Shown one piece after another: positions 21,789 through 30,202 of a stretch of DNA of 64,000 bases. Source of the DNA: Epilithonimonas lactis (lineage in GTDB: Bacteria > Bacteroidota > Bacteroidia > Flavobacteriales > Weeksellaceae); contig NZ_FOFI01000007.1 in assembly GCF_900110605.1 (NCBI RefSeq), forward strand, positions 1-64,000. Reading direction: 5' to 3'. A program made the translations under genes and the position numbers. Below the pieces are notes generated by a model. The model was not told the DNA's origin. It made no database searches and worked only from the letters and a program-made list of their open reading frames with translations. The stretch's first letter is position 1, and the number at the start of each line of letters is the position of its first letter.

Positions 21789-22787
21789 ATGAAATTAATT
21801 TACATCGATAAGGAAAGCTCAAGACCTATCTATCAACAGATTGTAGAAAGCATTGAAGATGCTATAAGCAGCAAAAGATTATTCCGTAATGACAGGCTTC
21901 CTTCTGTCAACAAAATCTGTCTGGAGCATAACGTTTCTCGGGATACCGTTTTCCTGGCTTACGAAAAGCTTAAGCAAAAAGGAATTATAAAATCTATACC
22001 TGCCAAAGGATATTATGTAAAACGAGAAGAGTTCAGTTATGATAAAAATTATTTTGTTCTCTTCGATGAGCTTAATTCGTTTAAGGAAGATCTTCTGACG
22101 GGATTTCTAAAACCTTTTGACAATAAAGCACAGGTTGATATATATTTCCATCATTTTAATTTCGGTGTTTTTAGAAAACAGATCATGGATAACATAGGAA
22201 ACTATTCAAAATATATTATTATGCCTGGAAATCTGGAAGGCGTAGAGGAAGTGATTGCAAAACTCCCCGAAAAGGATGTCTACATCATTGATCAGATGCG
22301 GGATTCATTGCGACAATACTCCGGGATCTATCAGAATTTTATCGCGGACATTTACAATTCTTTTGAGTCATCCAGGCACATTATAGAAAAATATAATCAT
22401 TATATCCTGATCTTTCCTGGTGACAAAGAGCCTTCTGATATGGTAAAAGGTTTTACGAAATATTGCGAACAGTTCGAAAAGAAATTCGCCGTGATTCCTT
22501 CATCCAAAGATTTCAAATTAGAAAAAGGACAGTTATTTCTTATTCCAAACGACAGACAGTTGGTAGAAATCGTGGAGATGTGCAAGTTAAAGGGTCTGAA
22601 ACTGGGAAAAGATATCGGGATTATTTCCTACAACGAAACACCGCTAAAAAAGGTGGTGGAAGATGGAATTACAACGTTATCCACAGATTTTTCCGAAATG
22701 GGAAGACGACTTTCCGAAATGGTAATAAAGAATGAAAAGATACAGATTGAAAATCCCGCCACTTTAAGAATTAGAAAATCTATCTGA
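21789..22787 (+). CDS. GntR-family regulator with LacI-like sensor domain
   Basis: A 332-residue protein. Residues 1-75 are a GntR winged helix (SSRPIYQQIVESIEDAI, then LPSVNKICLEHNVSRDTV). The remaining 250 residues look like a periplasmic-binding-protein-like sugar sensor as in LacI proteins, ending in DGITTLSTDFSEMGRRLSEM split as DGITTLSTDF and SEMGRRLSEMVI. This combination is common in Bacteroidota sugar loci. Divergent from galK, so it probably senses galactose or a galactoside. Confidence 0.85.
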   Translation: MKLIYIDKESSRPIYQQIVESIEDAISSKRLFRNDRLPSVNKICLEHNVSRDTVFLAYEKLKQKGIIKSIPAKGYYVKREEFSYDKNYFVLFDELNSFKEDLLTGFLKPFDNKAQVDIYFHHFNFGVFRKQIMDNIGNYSKYIIMPGNLEGVEEVIAKLPEKDVYIIDQMRDSLRQYSGIYQNFIADIYNSFESSRHIIEKYNHYILIFPGDKEPSDMVKGFTKYCEQFEKKFAVIPSSKDFKLEKGQLFLIPNDRQLVEIVEMCKLKGLKLGKDIGIISYNETPLKKVVEDGITTLSTDFSEMGRRLSEMVIKNEKIQIENPATLRIRKSI

Positions 22788-22835
22788 AATGTTTTAAGAT
22801 TTTAATGGAATTATATTGTAGAATAACTTAATCTG

Positions 22836-23033
22836 CTATTTATTTTTCTCAACTTTTTTTTGAACAAAGAAAACGAGATCTTTGATTTCCTCAACTTCAA
22901 TGCCTTGCTGATGTAACGAGTAAGCGATATTTGTACCGCTGTCGGAATATCCGCCCGGTTTCATCGGCTTTTTAATGCCATCTACTGCAGGTGGTTCTTG
23001 CGCCTGATACAAAATTGCAACACTCTTACTCAT
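22836..23033 (-). CDS. Short protein resembling the N-terminus of an ATP-grasp enzyme; possible remnant
   Basis: A 65-residue protein starting MSKSVAILYQAQEPPAVDG and including KPMKPGGYSDSGTNIAY. From memory this matches the first 40 residues of an ATP-grasp family protein several hundred residues long. Here it ends after a Lys-rich tail (KKVEKNK), and the GntR gene begins its 3' end 48 bp away with no trace of the rest. It could be a truncated gene or a genuine short protein. Function unknown. Confidence 0.5.
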   Translation of the reverse strand: MSKSVAILYQAQEPPAVDGIKKPMKPGGYSDSGTNIAYSLHQQGIEVEEIKDLVFFVQKKVEKNK

Positions 23034-23147
23034 TTTTGATCTTTATTAATTATCAATTCTTCTGCAAACTTATAAACTCTTATCCTAATGACGTTAGAGA
23101 TGTTTAAATTTTAAGCCATTTTTAAGATGTCATAAAGCTTTTGTAAT

Positions 23148-23402
23148 TTAAGTAACGTTCTGATTGTTAAAGGCTTGTTTCCTTTTCTGTTGTCTCGATC
23201 TCATTATTTTATAAATGTAATAGGAATGCAGAAGCACACCGATTGAGCATCCAATAAACACCGGAGGAGCGTTCATCAAAACACCATATACAATATAGAT
23301 CGCATTGGCGATGAGCGAGCAAACCCTTAGATAGAGAACATTTTTCATCGACATCGAAATGAGATTTAAAGTTAAAGCGGCGTAACCAATTGTCTGTACC
23401 AT
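23148..23402 (-). CDS. Small membrane protein, YgjV-like
   Basis: An 84-residue protein with about three hydrophobic segments (YAALTLNLISMSM, SLIANAIYIVYGVLM, VFIGCSIGVLLHSYYIY) and a basic C-terminus. The NxxSxxMKN...LRxxxxxANxxYxxYG pattern recalls the YgjV family of inner-membrane proteins, distantly like SemiSWEET transporters. It lies 8 bp after a thioesterase gene on the same strand. Transport role is only a possibility. Confidence 0.6.
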   Translation of the reverse strand: MVQTIGYAALTLNLISMSMKNVLYLRVCSLIANAIYIVYGVLMNAPPVFIGCSIGVLLHSYYIYKIMRSRQQKRKQAFNNQNVT

Positions 23403-23410
23403 AAAAAAGT

Positions 23411-23812
23411 CTATTTTTTAACAGCGATCATCGTAGCGGTCATTTTACAGATCAGTTTTTCTTCGGAAATGTCGTAAACGTAGCCCTCACAAATGGTCAA
23501 GGTTCTTCCGGACTGCAAAACCTTTCCAATGGCGATCAGCTTGTCAGTATTAGCGGGTTTCATAAAATTGATCTTAAATTCTACTGACAATACTTCCATA
23601 TCTTCCGGCATCATCGTCAATGCAGCATAACCGCACGCACTATCTGCAATGCTTGTGGCAACTCCCGCGTGGAAAAAACCGTGCTGCTGCGTCAAAGCTT
23701 CCGAGAATTCACAGGAGATCTTCACTTCACCTTTTTCTACGCTCACTAGTTTGGCATTAAGGGTTTTCATCAAACCTTGTTCATCGAAGCTTTCTTTAAT
23801 TCTGTCGTACAT
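23411..23812 (-). CDS. Hotdog-fold thioesterase (PaaI type)
   Basis: A 133-residue hotdog protein. QQHGFFHAGVATSIADSACGYAA split as QQHGFFHAGVATS and IADSACGYAALT is the PaaI-type active-site helix, with the His-Gly turn and an acidic Asp in the helix. Acts on small acyl-CoA esters in relatives. Starts 1 bp after the MarR-GNAT gene ends, so they are one transcription unit. A second hotdog protein (25631) lies in the same run. Confidence 0.8.
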   Translation of the reverse strand: MYDRIKESFDEQGLMKTLNAKLVSVEKGEVKISCEFSEALTQQHGFFHAGVATSIADSACGYAALTMMPEDMEVLSVEFKINFMKPANTDKLIAIGKVLQSGRTLTICEGYVYDISEEKLICKMTATMIAVKK

Positions 23813-23813
23813 A

Positions 23814-24773
23814 TCAGTCTTTCAGTTTTAGTTCCATTTGAATATTGCAGCGTTGGTAAGGCGTCTGTCTACCTGTTATCTTTTCAAAACCCAATTTGTG
23901 ATAAAGGTTGATGGCAGGTTTAAGGACCGTGTTGCTTTCCAGATACAGTTTTGATGCTCCCAATTCTTTAGCAGAATCAATGACCGCATTTCCCAACAGA
24001 GAACCTAAACTTTTCCCCTGTGCTTTTGGAGAAACAGCCATTTTTGCCATCTCATAATCATATTCAGGGTCGTTCATTTTAATTAAAGCGCAAACGCCCA
24101 AAGGTTCATCTTTGTACAAAGCGACAAATATTTTCCCACCTTTATTTAGAATATATTCCTCAGGATTATCCAGTGCTTTGTAATCGGCTTCCTCCATTTC
24201 AAAATAATTCGAGATCCATTCTTCGTTCAGAGATCTAAATGCGGATTGATATTTTGCCTCATAGGGAACGATCTTCACATCTTTGCTTTCACGAAGTTTC
24301 TTCTGTTCCTGCACTCTCTTCAAAAGTGATTTCTGCTCAAGTAAAAATTCCCATTCTGCCAAGGCTTCCCAAAGATTATGGTTGGCTTCACTGATCATTC
24401 CGTCAATCGCCAGATCGATGTCTGCACATTGTACCTTAATAATTTGATGAGAGATTTTAACGCCTTTTTCAGTCAGATCAACAACATTTCTGCGTTTGTC
24501 TTTGGATTCAAGATTGTTTTCGATAAGTCCTGCTGCTGCCATTTCTTTTACTATTTTGGTGACAGAAGGTTGAGAATGCCCGATCTGTTCAGCGATCTCT
24601 GAGATTGTTTTTTCACCGTCCTCAGAAAGAATAAAAAAGACAGGAAACCATTTTGGCGAAAAATCGACATTGTATAATTCGTAGATCTTTGCAGCATCTT
24701 CTGTCACTTTTGAGGTCAATAGTCGGAGTCTGCTTCCTAAGGCCATTTTGCCTGTTCTATTAAAAAAATCCAT
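23814..24773 (-). CDS. MarR regulator fused to GNAT acetyltransferase
   Basis: A 319-residue fusion. Residues 1-155 are a MarR winged helix (ISEIAEQIGHSQPSVTKIVKE, given as ISEIAEQIGHSQPSV, then the wing ESKDKRRNVVDLT). Residues about 165-319 are a GNAT domain with the acetyl-CoA loop VSPKAQGKSLGSLLG and LYHKLGFEK. Fusions of this kind are known and may couple a ligand or acetyl-CoA level to gene control. Lies between panB and thioesterase genes on the same strand; targets unknown. Confidence 0.88.
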   Translation of the reverse strand: MDFFNRTGKMALGSRLRLLTSKVTEDAAKIYELYNVDFSPKWFPVFFILSEDGEKTISEIAEQIGHSQPSVTKIVKEMAAAGLIENNLESKDKRRNVVDLTEKGVKISHQIIKVQCADIDLAIDGMISEANHNLWEALAEWEFLLEQKSLLKRVQEQKKLRESKDVKIVPYEAKYQSAFRSLNEEWISNYFEMEEADYKALDNPEEYILNKGGKIFVALYKDEPLGVCALIKMNDPEYDYEMAKMAVSPKAQGKSLGSLLGNAVIDSAKELGASKLYLESNTVLKPAINLYHKLGFEKITGRQTPYQRCNIQMELKLKD

Positions 24774-24793
24774 TTTAGAATATATTTATTTGA

Positions 24794-25612
24794 TTAATAA
24801 CTTTCATTTTCATTAGGGAATTTCTGTGCTTTCACATCAGAAATATAATGTTGCGTCGCTTCGGTCATTATGGTGTGAAGGTCTGCATATCTTCGTAAAA
24901 ATTTCGGAGAGAATTCTTTGTTCATTCCCATCACATCCTGGATGACCAAGACCTGTCCGTCCGTTCCTGAGCCTGCACCGATTCCGATAGTTGGGATTTT
25001 GATTTTTTCCGAAATTTCAGTTGCAAGTTTTGCGGGAATTTTCTCCAGCAAAATACCGAAGGCGCCCAATTCTTCCATCAGAAGACAATCCTGCATCAGC
25101 TTCTCCGCTTCCTTTTCATCTTTTCCACGGATGGCATACGTCCCGTATTTGTTGATTGATTGTGGCATCAAGCCCAAATGAGCCATCACAGGAATTCCTG
25201 CATCAATGATTTTCTTTACATCGTCTTTGATCTCCGAGCCACCTTCAACCTTTATAGCATCAGCACCGGTTTCACGCATCATTTTGATAGCAGCTTCCAA
25301 AGATCTCATCGGGTCACCGGAACAGGTTCCAAAGGGCATATCGACGATAACCAATGCACGCTTCGTCCCGTTTACCACTGACTTTGCGTAAAAGATCATC
25401 TGTTCAATCGTTATGAAAAGGGTAGTGGCGTTCCCTACCATTGTATTGGAAGCGGAATCGCCTACGAGGATCACATCGATTCCTGCATTATCAATGATCT
25501 GTGCCATTGTAAAATCATAAGCGGTAAGAACACTTATCTTTTCTCTATCTTGCTTCATTTTGGTCAACTGAAGCGTGGTAACCTTTTTCTTATTTTCTGT
25601 ATGGATAGACAT
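24794..25612 (-). CDS. panB: 3-methyl-2-oxobutanoate hydroxymethyltransferase
   Basis: A 272-residue enzyme, the first step of pantothenate synthesis from 2-oxoisovalerate and methylene-tetrahydrofolate. Conserved parts: VLTAYDFTMAQIID, VGDSASNTMVGN with a metal-binding Asp, VIVDMPFGT, IKVEGG, VMAHLGLMPQS with His, and GIGAGSGTDGQVLV. Length is standard. No panC or panD nearby. Flanked by hotdog thioesterase and MarR-GNAT genes on the same strand. Confidence 0.95.
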   Translation of the reverse strand: MSIHTENKKKVTTLQLTKMKQDREKISVLTAYDFTMAQIIDNAGIDVILVGDSASNTMVGNATTLFITIEQMIFYAKSVVNGTKRALVIVDMPFGTCSGDPMRSLEAAIKMMRETGADAIKVEGGSEIKDDVKKIIDAGIPVMAHLGLMPQSINKYGTYAIRGKDEKEAEKLMQDCLLMEELGAFGILLEKIPAKLATEISEKIKIPTIGIGAGSGTDGQVLVIQDVMGMNKEFSPKFLRRYADLHTIMTEATQHYISDVKAQKFPNENESY

Positions 25613-25630
25613 ATCAATTATTTTTTTGTT

Positions 25631-26050
25631 TTATTTATGGATCTTCATCAAAGTCACCAGTGAAGTCGCAACGAGTTTTTTGGAGCCAGTATTAATGGAG
25701 AAAGAATCGGCCTTACAGATAATCAAGGTTTTTCCGTTTTTGATGACCTCACCTGCTGTTACAAGTAATTCACCCTGAGCAGGATTCAGATAATTTATTT
25801 TTAAATCGACCGTGACAAAATAAGCATCTTCTTCGTGAAGTGTAGCAGCAGAAAAGTAGGCAGCCGTATCAACAGCCGCTGCCAAGACACCTCCATAAAA
25901 ATATCCGGCACCTCTGATCAAAGATTGCTGCCGTGGAATGATAACTTCCACAAAACCATCTTCAATTTCGCCTGCATAGGCATTGTATAATTTCATCAGA
26001 TTTTGTTTCTGAATTCCTTCCCTGATATATTCTGTGTGAGATGCTATCAT
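25631..26050 (-). CDS. Hotdog-fold thioesterase (PaaI-like)
   Basis: A 139-residue hotdog protein, distant paralogue of the one at 23411. GAGYFYGGVLAAAVDTAAYFSA split as GAGYFYGGVLAAAV and DTAAYFSAATL forms the active-site helix, with YFYGG in place of the usual HGG. The C-terminal strands have LKINYLNPAQGELLVTAGEV. Lies 18 bp upstream of panB on the same strand. Substrate unknown. Confidence 0.75.
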   Translation of the reverse strand: MIASHTEYIREGIQKQNLMKLYNAYAGEIEDGFVEVIIPRQQSLIRGAGYFYGGVLAAAVDTAAYFSAATLHEEDAYFVTVDLKINYLNPAQGELLVTAGEVIKNGKTLIICKADSFSINTGSKKLVATSLVTLMKIHK

Positions 26051-26240
26051 ATCAAAATATTTATTATAATCAATTACATAACTGATTATGCAAATATCGA
26101 AAAAAAAATGATTCCCATCAAAATTTCTTTCATTTATACAAAATAATAAGAAAATATGATAGGGATATTTTAGATAATACAGTGGTATTTATCTTACTAT
26201 CAGAGGACTTTAGAAACTGATTTTTATTGCAAAAGGTTGT

Positions 26241-27104
26241 TTAAACCAAAAGGTCGTGCATTCCGAATGCTGTTAAAACGTTTTTGTACTGAGAGGAAAT
26301 AGCCTCGTTTGCTGCTTCAACTATATGACCTGTCGATGAATCAACAACAGTTCTCAATGGTCTTTTTCCTTGAGGTGTATTAATTAGTTTGACCACTGCA
26401 TCGGCGACATCTTGCGGATTTGGTTTTCCTTTTTCAAACATTTCACCAATTGCGCCGAACATTTTATTAGGAAGGTCTGCGATGGCTTGATAATCATCAG
26501 CAACAGATGGGTCAGAACCAACCTCAAGTTTTTGTGACATCTCAGTAGGGAAAGCGCCAGGCTGAATAATCGCAACATCTACTCCGGATGACCGTACTTC
26601 GTAATGTAAACCTTCACTCAATCCTTCCAAAGCGAACTTTGAAGAAGCATAGACCGTTGAAAAAGGAGCGGAGAATCTGCCCCAGCCGCTCGAAACATTG
26701 ATGATCAAACCTTCCGATTGTTTGCGCATAAAAGGCAGTGCTAATTTCATTAATCTCCAGGGAGCAATTGTATTTACATCCAGCATATGCTGTAAATCAG
26801 ATGGAGTAGCAGTTTCAGCCACGCCAAACATAGAAATTCCTGCATTGTTGACCAGCACGTCGATGGTACCTTCTGCAGCTATGATTTTGTCAAAGGCATA
26901 ACTCACACTTTGCTCATCGGTTAGTGAAACATCAAGAACGGTGATATTCTCAATTTGTTCCAAAGCTTTCGCTTTTTCAATATTTTTTCCTTCGATATCT
27001 CTCATTGTGGCATAGACTTTATGTCCCAATGCGGCCACGCTGTGCGCTGTAAGCCATCCGAATCCACTGTTTGTTCCTGTTATCAGAACTACTTTTTTGT
27101 CCAT
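26241..27104 (-). CDS. Short-chain dehydrogenase/reductase
   Basis: A 287-residue NAD(P)-dependent oxidoreductase. The cofactor loop is TGTNSGFG, NNAG follows, and the catalytic Tyr/Lys are in YASSKFALEGL. The C-terminal extension (to LTAFGMHDLLV) is typical of the larger classical SDRs. A palindromic site at 27159-27174 lies 55 bp upstream of its start, matching one before the Crp/Fnr gene at 27752, so it is the probable target of that regulator. Confidence 0.88.
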   Translation of the reverse strand: MDKKVVLITGTNSGFGWLTAHSVAALGHKVYATMRDIEGKNIEKAKALEQIENITVLDVSLTDEQSVSYAFDKIIAAEGTIDVLVNNAGISMFGVAETATPSDLQHMLDVNTIAPWRLMKLALPFMRKQSEGLIINVSSGWGRFSAPFSTVYASSKFALEGLSEGLHYEVRSSGVDVAIIQPGAFPTEMSQKLEVGSDPSVADDYQAIADLPNKMFGAIGEMFEKGKPNPQDVADAVVKLINTPQGKRPLRTVVDSSTGHIVEAANEAISSQYKNVLTAFGMHDLLV

Positions 27105-27158
27105 TTTTATTTTATTTAAATTAATGATACAAATTTCGGAATCTGATGAGTGAGAACG

Positions 27159-27174
27159 TTTACCAAATGGTAAA
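27159..27174. promoter_or_regulatory. Probable operator, copy 1 (upstream of SDR)
   Basis: TTTACCAAATGGTAAA, a near-perfect 16-bp palindrome, 55 bp before the SDR start and just past the end of the Crp/Fnr gene. It differs at one base from the perfect palindrome at 27787-27802. Confidence 0.65.
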
Positions 27175-27182
27175 AAGCAATT

Positions 27183-27752
27183 TTAGCGGATATTTTTTCT
27201 GATCCTGCTCAGCGATTGTTGGGTAATTCCAAGATAGGACGCAACATAAGAAAGCGAAATTCTGTTGACCAATGCTGGAAATTTCTCGATGAATGTCAGG
27301 TAGCGGGTGGTGGCATCTTCTGAAACCAGCGGGCTTCTTCTTTCAATTGTTTTTAGAAGACAGTTTTTCATAATCAGATTGGTGATCGCGTGCCAGCCGA
27401 CGATGGTGTTCCCGATCTCGTCCCAGTCTTTCTTTGAAAAAACAAGAAGTTTACAGTCGGTCACCGCTTCTATATAATCGGTAGCGACGATCTGTGCCTC
27501 AAAATTCTGCTGATCCGAAACAAAATTTTTCTCATCAACAAAATGATGGGTAATTTCCTGCCCTTTATTATTGTAATAGCAGAAACGAACGACTCCTTCC
27601 AGAATAAATCCTACTTGTTTTGGGATTTTCCCGGCCTCTGAAAAATAATCGTCCTTACGGAGATTGATCTCCGTTGTCTTGCTGAGAATAAAGTCAATCT
27701 GTTGTTGGTTTAAATTACCAAACTGCAAAATGTAATTGGTGAGTTCTTTCAT
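27183..27752 (-). CDS. Crp/Fnr-family transcriptional regulator
   Basis: A 189-residue protein starting MKELTNYILQFGNL. An open start at 27794 falls inside an operator palindrome and is rejected. Residues 15-125 form a cyclic-nucleotide-binding-like beta-roll without the Fnr cysteines (GFILEGVVRFCYYNNKGQE), and residues 150-189 a short helix-turn-helix (YVASYLGITQQSLSRIRK). Such one-helix-turn-helix Crp proteins are common in Bacteroidota next to the redox genes they control. A palindrome occurs both before this gene and before the SDR gene, suggesting control of both. Confidence 0.87.
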   Translation of the reverse strand: MKELTNYILQFGNLNQQQIDFILSKTTEINLRKDDYFSEAGKIPKQVGFILEGVVRFCYYNNKGQEITHHFVDEKNFVSDQQNFEAQIVATDYIEAVTDCKLLVFSKKDWDEIGNTIVGWHAITNLIMKNCLLKTIERRSPLVSEDATTRYLTFIEKFPALVNRISLSYVASYLGITQQSLSRIRKNIR

Positions 27753-27786
27753 TAATACAAAATTAGCAAAACGCTTTCTCAGTTGA

Positions 27787-27802
27787 TTTACCATATGGTA
27801 AA
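27787..27802. promoter_or_regulatory. Probable operator, copy 2 (upstream of Crp/Fnr gene)
   Basis: TTTACCATATGGTAAA, a perfect 16-bp palindrome 34 bp before the Crp/Fnr start at 27752. A TAATTTTG promoter-like element lies at 27758-27765. Confidence 0.7.
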
Positions 27803-28044
27803 AGCAAGACCTTTTTTGGATTCCTACATCGTAAAATTAATTCATTATTTGAGAAGGGTCGACAATATAACAATTTCCTGACGTTTGTGATGCCGGTCTC
27901 ATTTTAATGTGTTTGGTGCCCATGTTGCTTCATTTGTATCAGTAATCACCAATAATTTATGACCATTTTTAATTTATATTATCCTGTTTTTAATCCTTTG
28001 GAGTATAAATACTCTTGAAGTTTCGCATTAGAGGCAATCTTCCA

Positions 28045-28665
28045 CTAGTCATCCATCAGTTGCTGAAATTTATCGGCAAAGATACCTACATGAAAACCGT
28101 CAGCGAGTCCATGATGAACGTGAACAGAAACGGGCATTGTCCTTCTTCCGTCATTTTCTGTCACTTTTCCAAATGAGATCTTGGGGCAGCTGTCTTCAAA
28201 TTTGTAATTTCTAGCGTGTGATAGAGAGGTAAAATCTACCCATGGAATTGCAGAGAAGTGAATTACGTTCTGACCTGAACTGGCAGGTTTCAATCCTGTC
28301 GACTGCTTGACCACTTCGATAACCTCTTTTGCTTTTGTAACAAATTTATTTTCATCTTCGTAATAGTCCACGTAGGAAAAGCCAAAGGTGCCATCAGGCC
28401 TTCCAACTGTTGGAGTAGCGTTGATGACGTTAAATAAATATACCTCGCGATCGATGATTCTATAACGGAAGTTTTCAATCTGATTTGCCGCTTTGAGTGC
28501 TCTGTATAAATAACTAAGAAAAAAGGAACTGCCAGTATTTTTTGCCCGATCATAAGCTATTGTACAGTCAATTGTGAAGGTGAGACCAAAAAAGGGTTCC
28601 TCAAACTGTGAGAAAAAATTGAAATGTTCCTTTCTGACCCAATCTTCAAGAGTGATTTTTCGCAT
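28045..28665 (-). CDS. Chloramphenicol acetyltransferase-like protein (CAT family)
   Basis: A 206-residue protein of the trimeric CAT family. Near the C-terminus (residue about 184) is the catalytic HHGLADGFHVG, fitting HHxxxDGxH with the general-base His and structural Asp. Mid-part FSAIPWVDFTSLSHARN and the start WVRKEHFNFFSQFEEPFFGL are also family features. These enzymes acetylate chloramphenicol with acetyl-CoA; chromosomal members in Bacteroidota are not all resistance enzymes, so activity must not be assumed. It stands alone, divergent from a Crp-type gene. Confidence 0.85.
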   Translation of the reverse strand: MRKITLEDWVRKEHFNFFSQFEEPFFGLTFTIDCTIAYDRAKNTGSSFFLSYLYRALKAANQIENFRYRIIDREVYLFNVINATPTVGRPDGTFGFSYVDYYEDENKFVTKAKEVIEVVKQSTGLKPASSGQNVIHFSAIPWVDFTSLSHARNYKFEDSCPKISFGKVTENDGRRTMPVSVHVHHGLADGFHVGIFADKFQQLMDD

Positions 28666-28814
28666 GATATAAAATATTTAAAATTCAAACCTATCTCTAA
28701 TAGAGAAGAGGCTTGATAAAAAGTTTGATTTTCAATTTAAATGTGTAAATTTCTTCCTGCAAAACTCAGAATAATTCAGAAATTAAAAAAGGACATTTGT
28801 CCCGCTAGTCTATA

Positions 28815-29390
28815 ATGTTACGTATCAATCAGTCATTCCTAGAATTCACAGAAAAATTATATCAAGCTCAAGAAAGAAATGAAGACTTGATTCTGAAAGA
28901 GTATGAAGCAGGTGAAACAATCCTAGTTCAAAATGATCAGGCGCTAAAAGTATTCCTTATAAAAGAAGGGATCACTAAATGTTATGTTAGCGAGGAAAAT
29001 GGAAAACAATATATCCTGGAATTTTTGGGCCAGGGGCAAATTTTGGGAGAGATTGAATGTATTAAGGATCTGCCATGTCTATGTAGTGTAGAAGCGATGA
29101 ATAATGTATCCGTATATGCATTTTCAATTCCCTTTTTTCGGGATCTGTTAGTAAATAGTATCGAATTGAATGGCCTGTTGCTAGACATTTTTGCCGAGCG
29201 TCTGTTTAATACTTCCAACAAATCCTCGTTTCAGCAATTATATAATTTAGAACATAGTGTTCGCAGGCTTCTAAGGTTGCAATCTACACAAAATATGAAT
29301 TTGTCTAAAGACAATCTTGCAGCGTATCTCGGGGTCTCCGTTCGAAGTTTGAACAGAAGTCTTAAAAAAATTGAGCAATCAGCATTATGA
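28815..29390 (+). CDS. Crp/Fnr-family transcriptional regulator
   Basis: A 191-residue protein: an N-terminal cNMP-binding-like roll (about 25-125, EAGETILVQNDQALKVFLIKEG given as EAGETILVQNDQALKV, FLGQGQILGEIECI) and a C-terminal helix-turn-helix (NLAAYLGVSVRSLNRSLKK). It differs from the copy at 27752 in having a longer linker helix. Divergent from the CAT-like gene (149-bp gap) and 89 bp before an AraC gene; its targets are not clear. Confidence 0.85.
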   Translation: MLRINQSFLEFTEKLYQAQERNEDLILKEYEAGETILVQNDQALKVFLIKEGITKCYVSEENGKQYILEFLGQGQILGEIECIKDLPCLCSVEAMNNVSVYAFSIPFFRDLLVNSIELNGLLLDIFAERLFNTSNKSSFQQLYNLEHSVRRLLRLQSTQNMNLSKDNLAAYLGVSVRSLNRSLKKIEQSAL

Positions 29391-29479
29391 TATATTGAAA
29401 TATTAATTAACTTTTCATAATCAACTCTTAACATGAGTCCAGCCTTATTTTTGTATTTTTACAATACTTAAAGAAGTCA

Positions 29480-30202
29480 ATGAATCCATTTATCCTCGCT
29501 CTTCAGGCCCGTAATCTTACTGTGGAGATCCATCGCCATTCAGCATACCAGATTGTGATTTCGAATGACACTCCTTTCAATTCCACTATTGACGGAACTT
29601 TATTTGAGGACATTCACGGTTTTTTGATAAAGCCACACATCTCTCACTTCTGCGTAGCAGAAAACGGAACATTGAATATTCTAAACATTGAGCCCTATTC
29701 AAATATCGGGTTGGAATTGGCAAGTAGATTTAAGGAAAATGAAGAGTATATCGTCTTTGATCAACCATCGGAAACTAGTAAGTTTTTCAAAACGCCAAAA
29801 GACAGCGTGGATATCAATGTTCTCATCGATGGCTTGGTTTCTGATCTGCCGCCTACCAATTATGACGAACGTGTTACGAAGATTGTAGAGTATATCGCTG
29901 ATAACTATTTCAAATCGGATATTACACCAAAGACCTTTGAAGATATTGTTTTCCTTTCACCATCACGTCTGGCCTCGCTTTTTAAAAAGCAAACTGGAAG
30001 CAGTTTGTCCAAGTATCTTTTGTGGACAAGGATGCGCAAAGCAATCTACATTGCGCTTTCAGAGAAAGAAAGAAGCCTCACTGATATCGCATACGATACA
30101 GGCTTCTATGACCTCCCACAATGGAATAAGTATATGTATGAAATGTTTGGAATGCCTCCCAAAGCCTTAAAATTCAACAGCGACCTGATCAAGGTATTCT
30201 AG
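29480..30202 (+). CDS. AraC-family regulator, short
   Basis: A 240-residue regulator. The N-terminal part (1-125) resembles a cupin sensor with HRHSAYQIVISNDTPFNSTI given as HRHSAYQIVIS. The C-terminal two helix-turn-helix motifs are PKTFEDIVFLSPSRLASLFKK, written here as FEDIVFLSPSRLASLF, and SLTDIAYDTGFYDLPQWNKY. Promoter-like TATTTTTG at 29446-29453. No obvious partner gene; the downstream 450 bp contain no gene. Confidence 0.82.
   Translation: MNPFILALQARNLTVEIHRHSAYQIVISNDTPFNSTIDGTLFEDIHGFLIKPHISHFCVAENGTLNILNIEPYSNIGLELASRFKENEEYIVFDQPSETSKFFKTPKDSVDINVLIDGLVSDLPPTNYDERVTKIVEYIADNYFKSDITPKTFEDIVFLSPSRLASLFKKQTGSSLSKYLLWTRMRKAIYIALSEKERSLTDIAYDTGFYDLPQWNKYMYEMFGMPPKALKFNSDLIKVF

Noticed and set aside
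27753-27794. Longer Crp/Fnr protein starting at 27794
   Set aside because: The start codon lies in the operator palindrome and the extra residues are not part of the fold.
28045-28665. Acquired antibiotic resistance gene on a mobile element
   Set aside because: No transposase, integrase or repeat flanks it; it looks like a resident chromosomal CAT family member, and activity on chloramphenicol is not shown.
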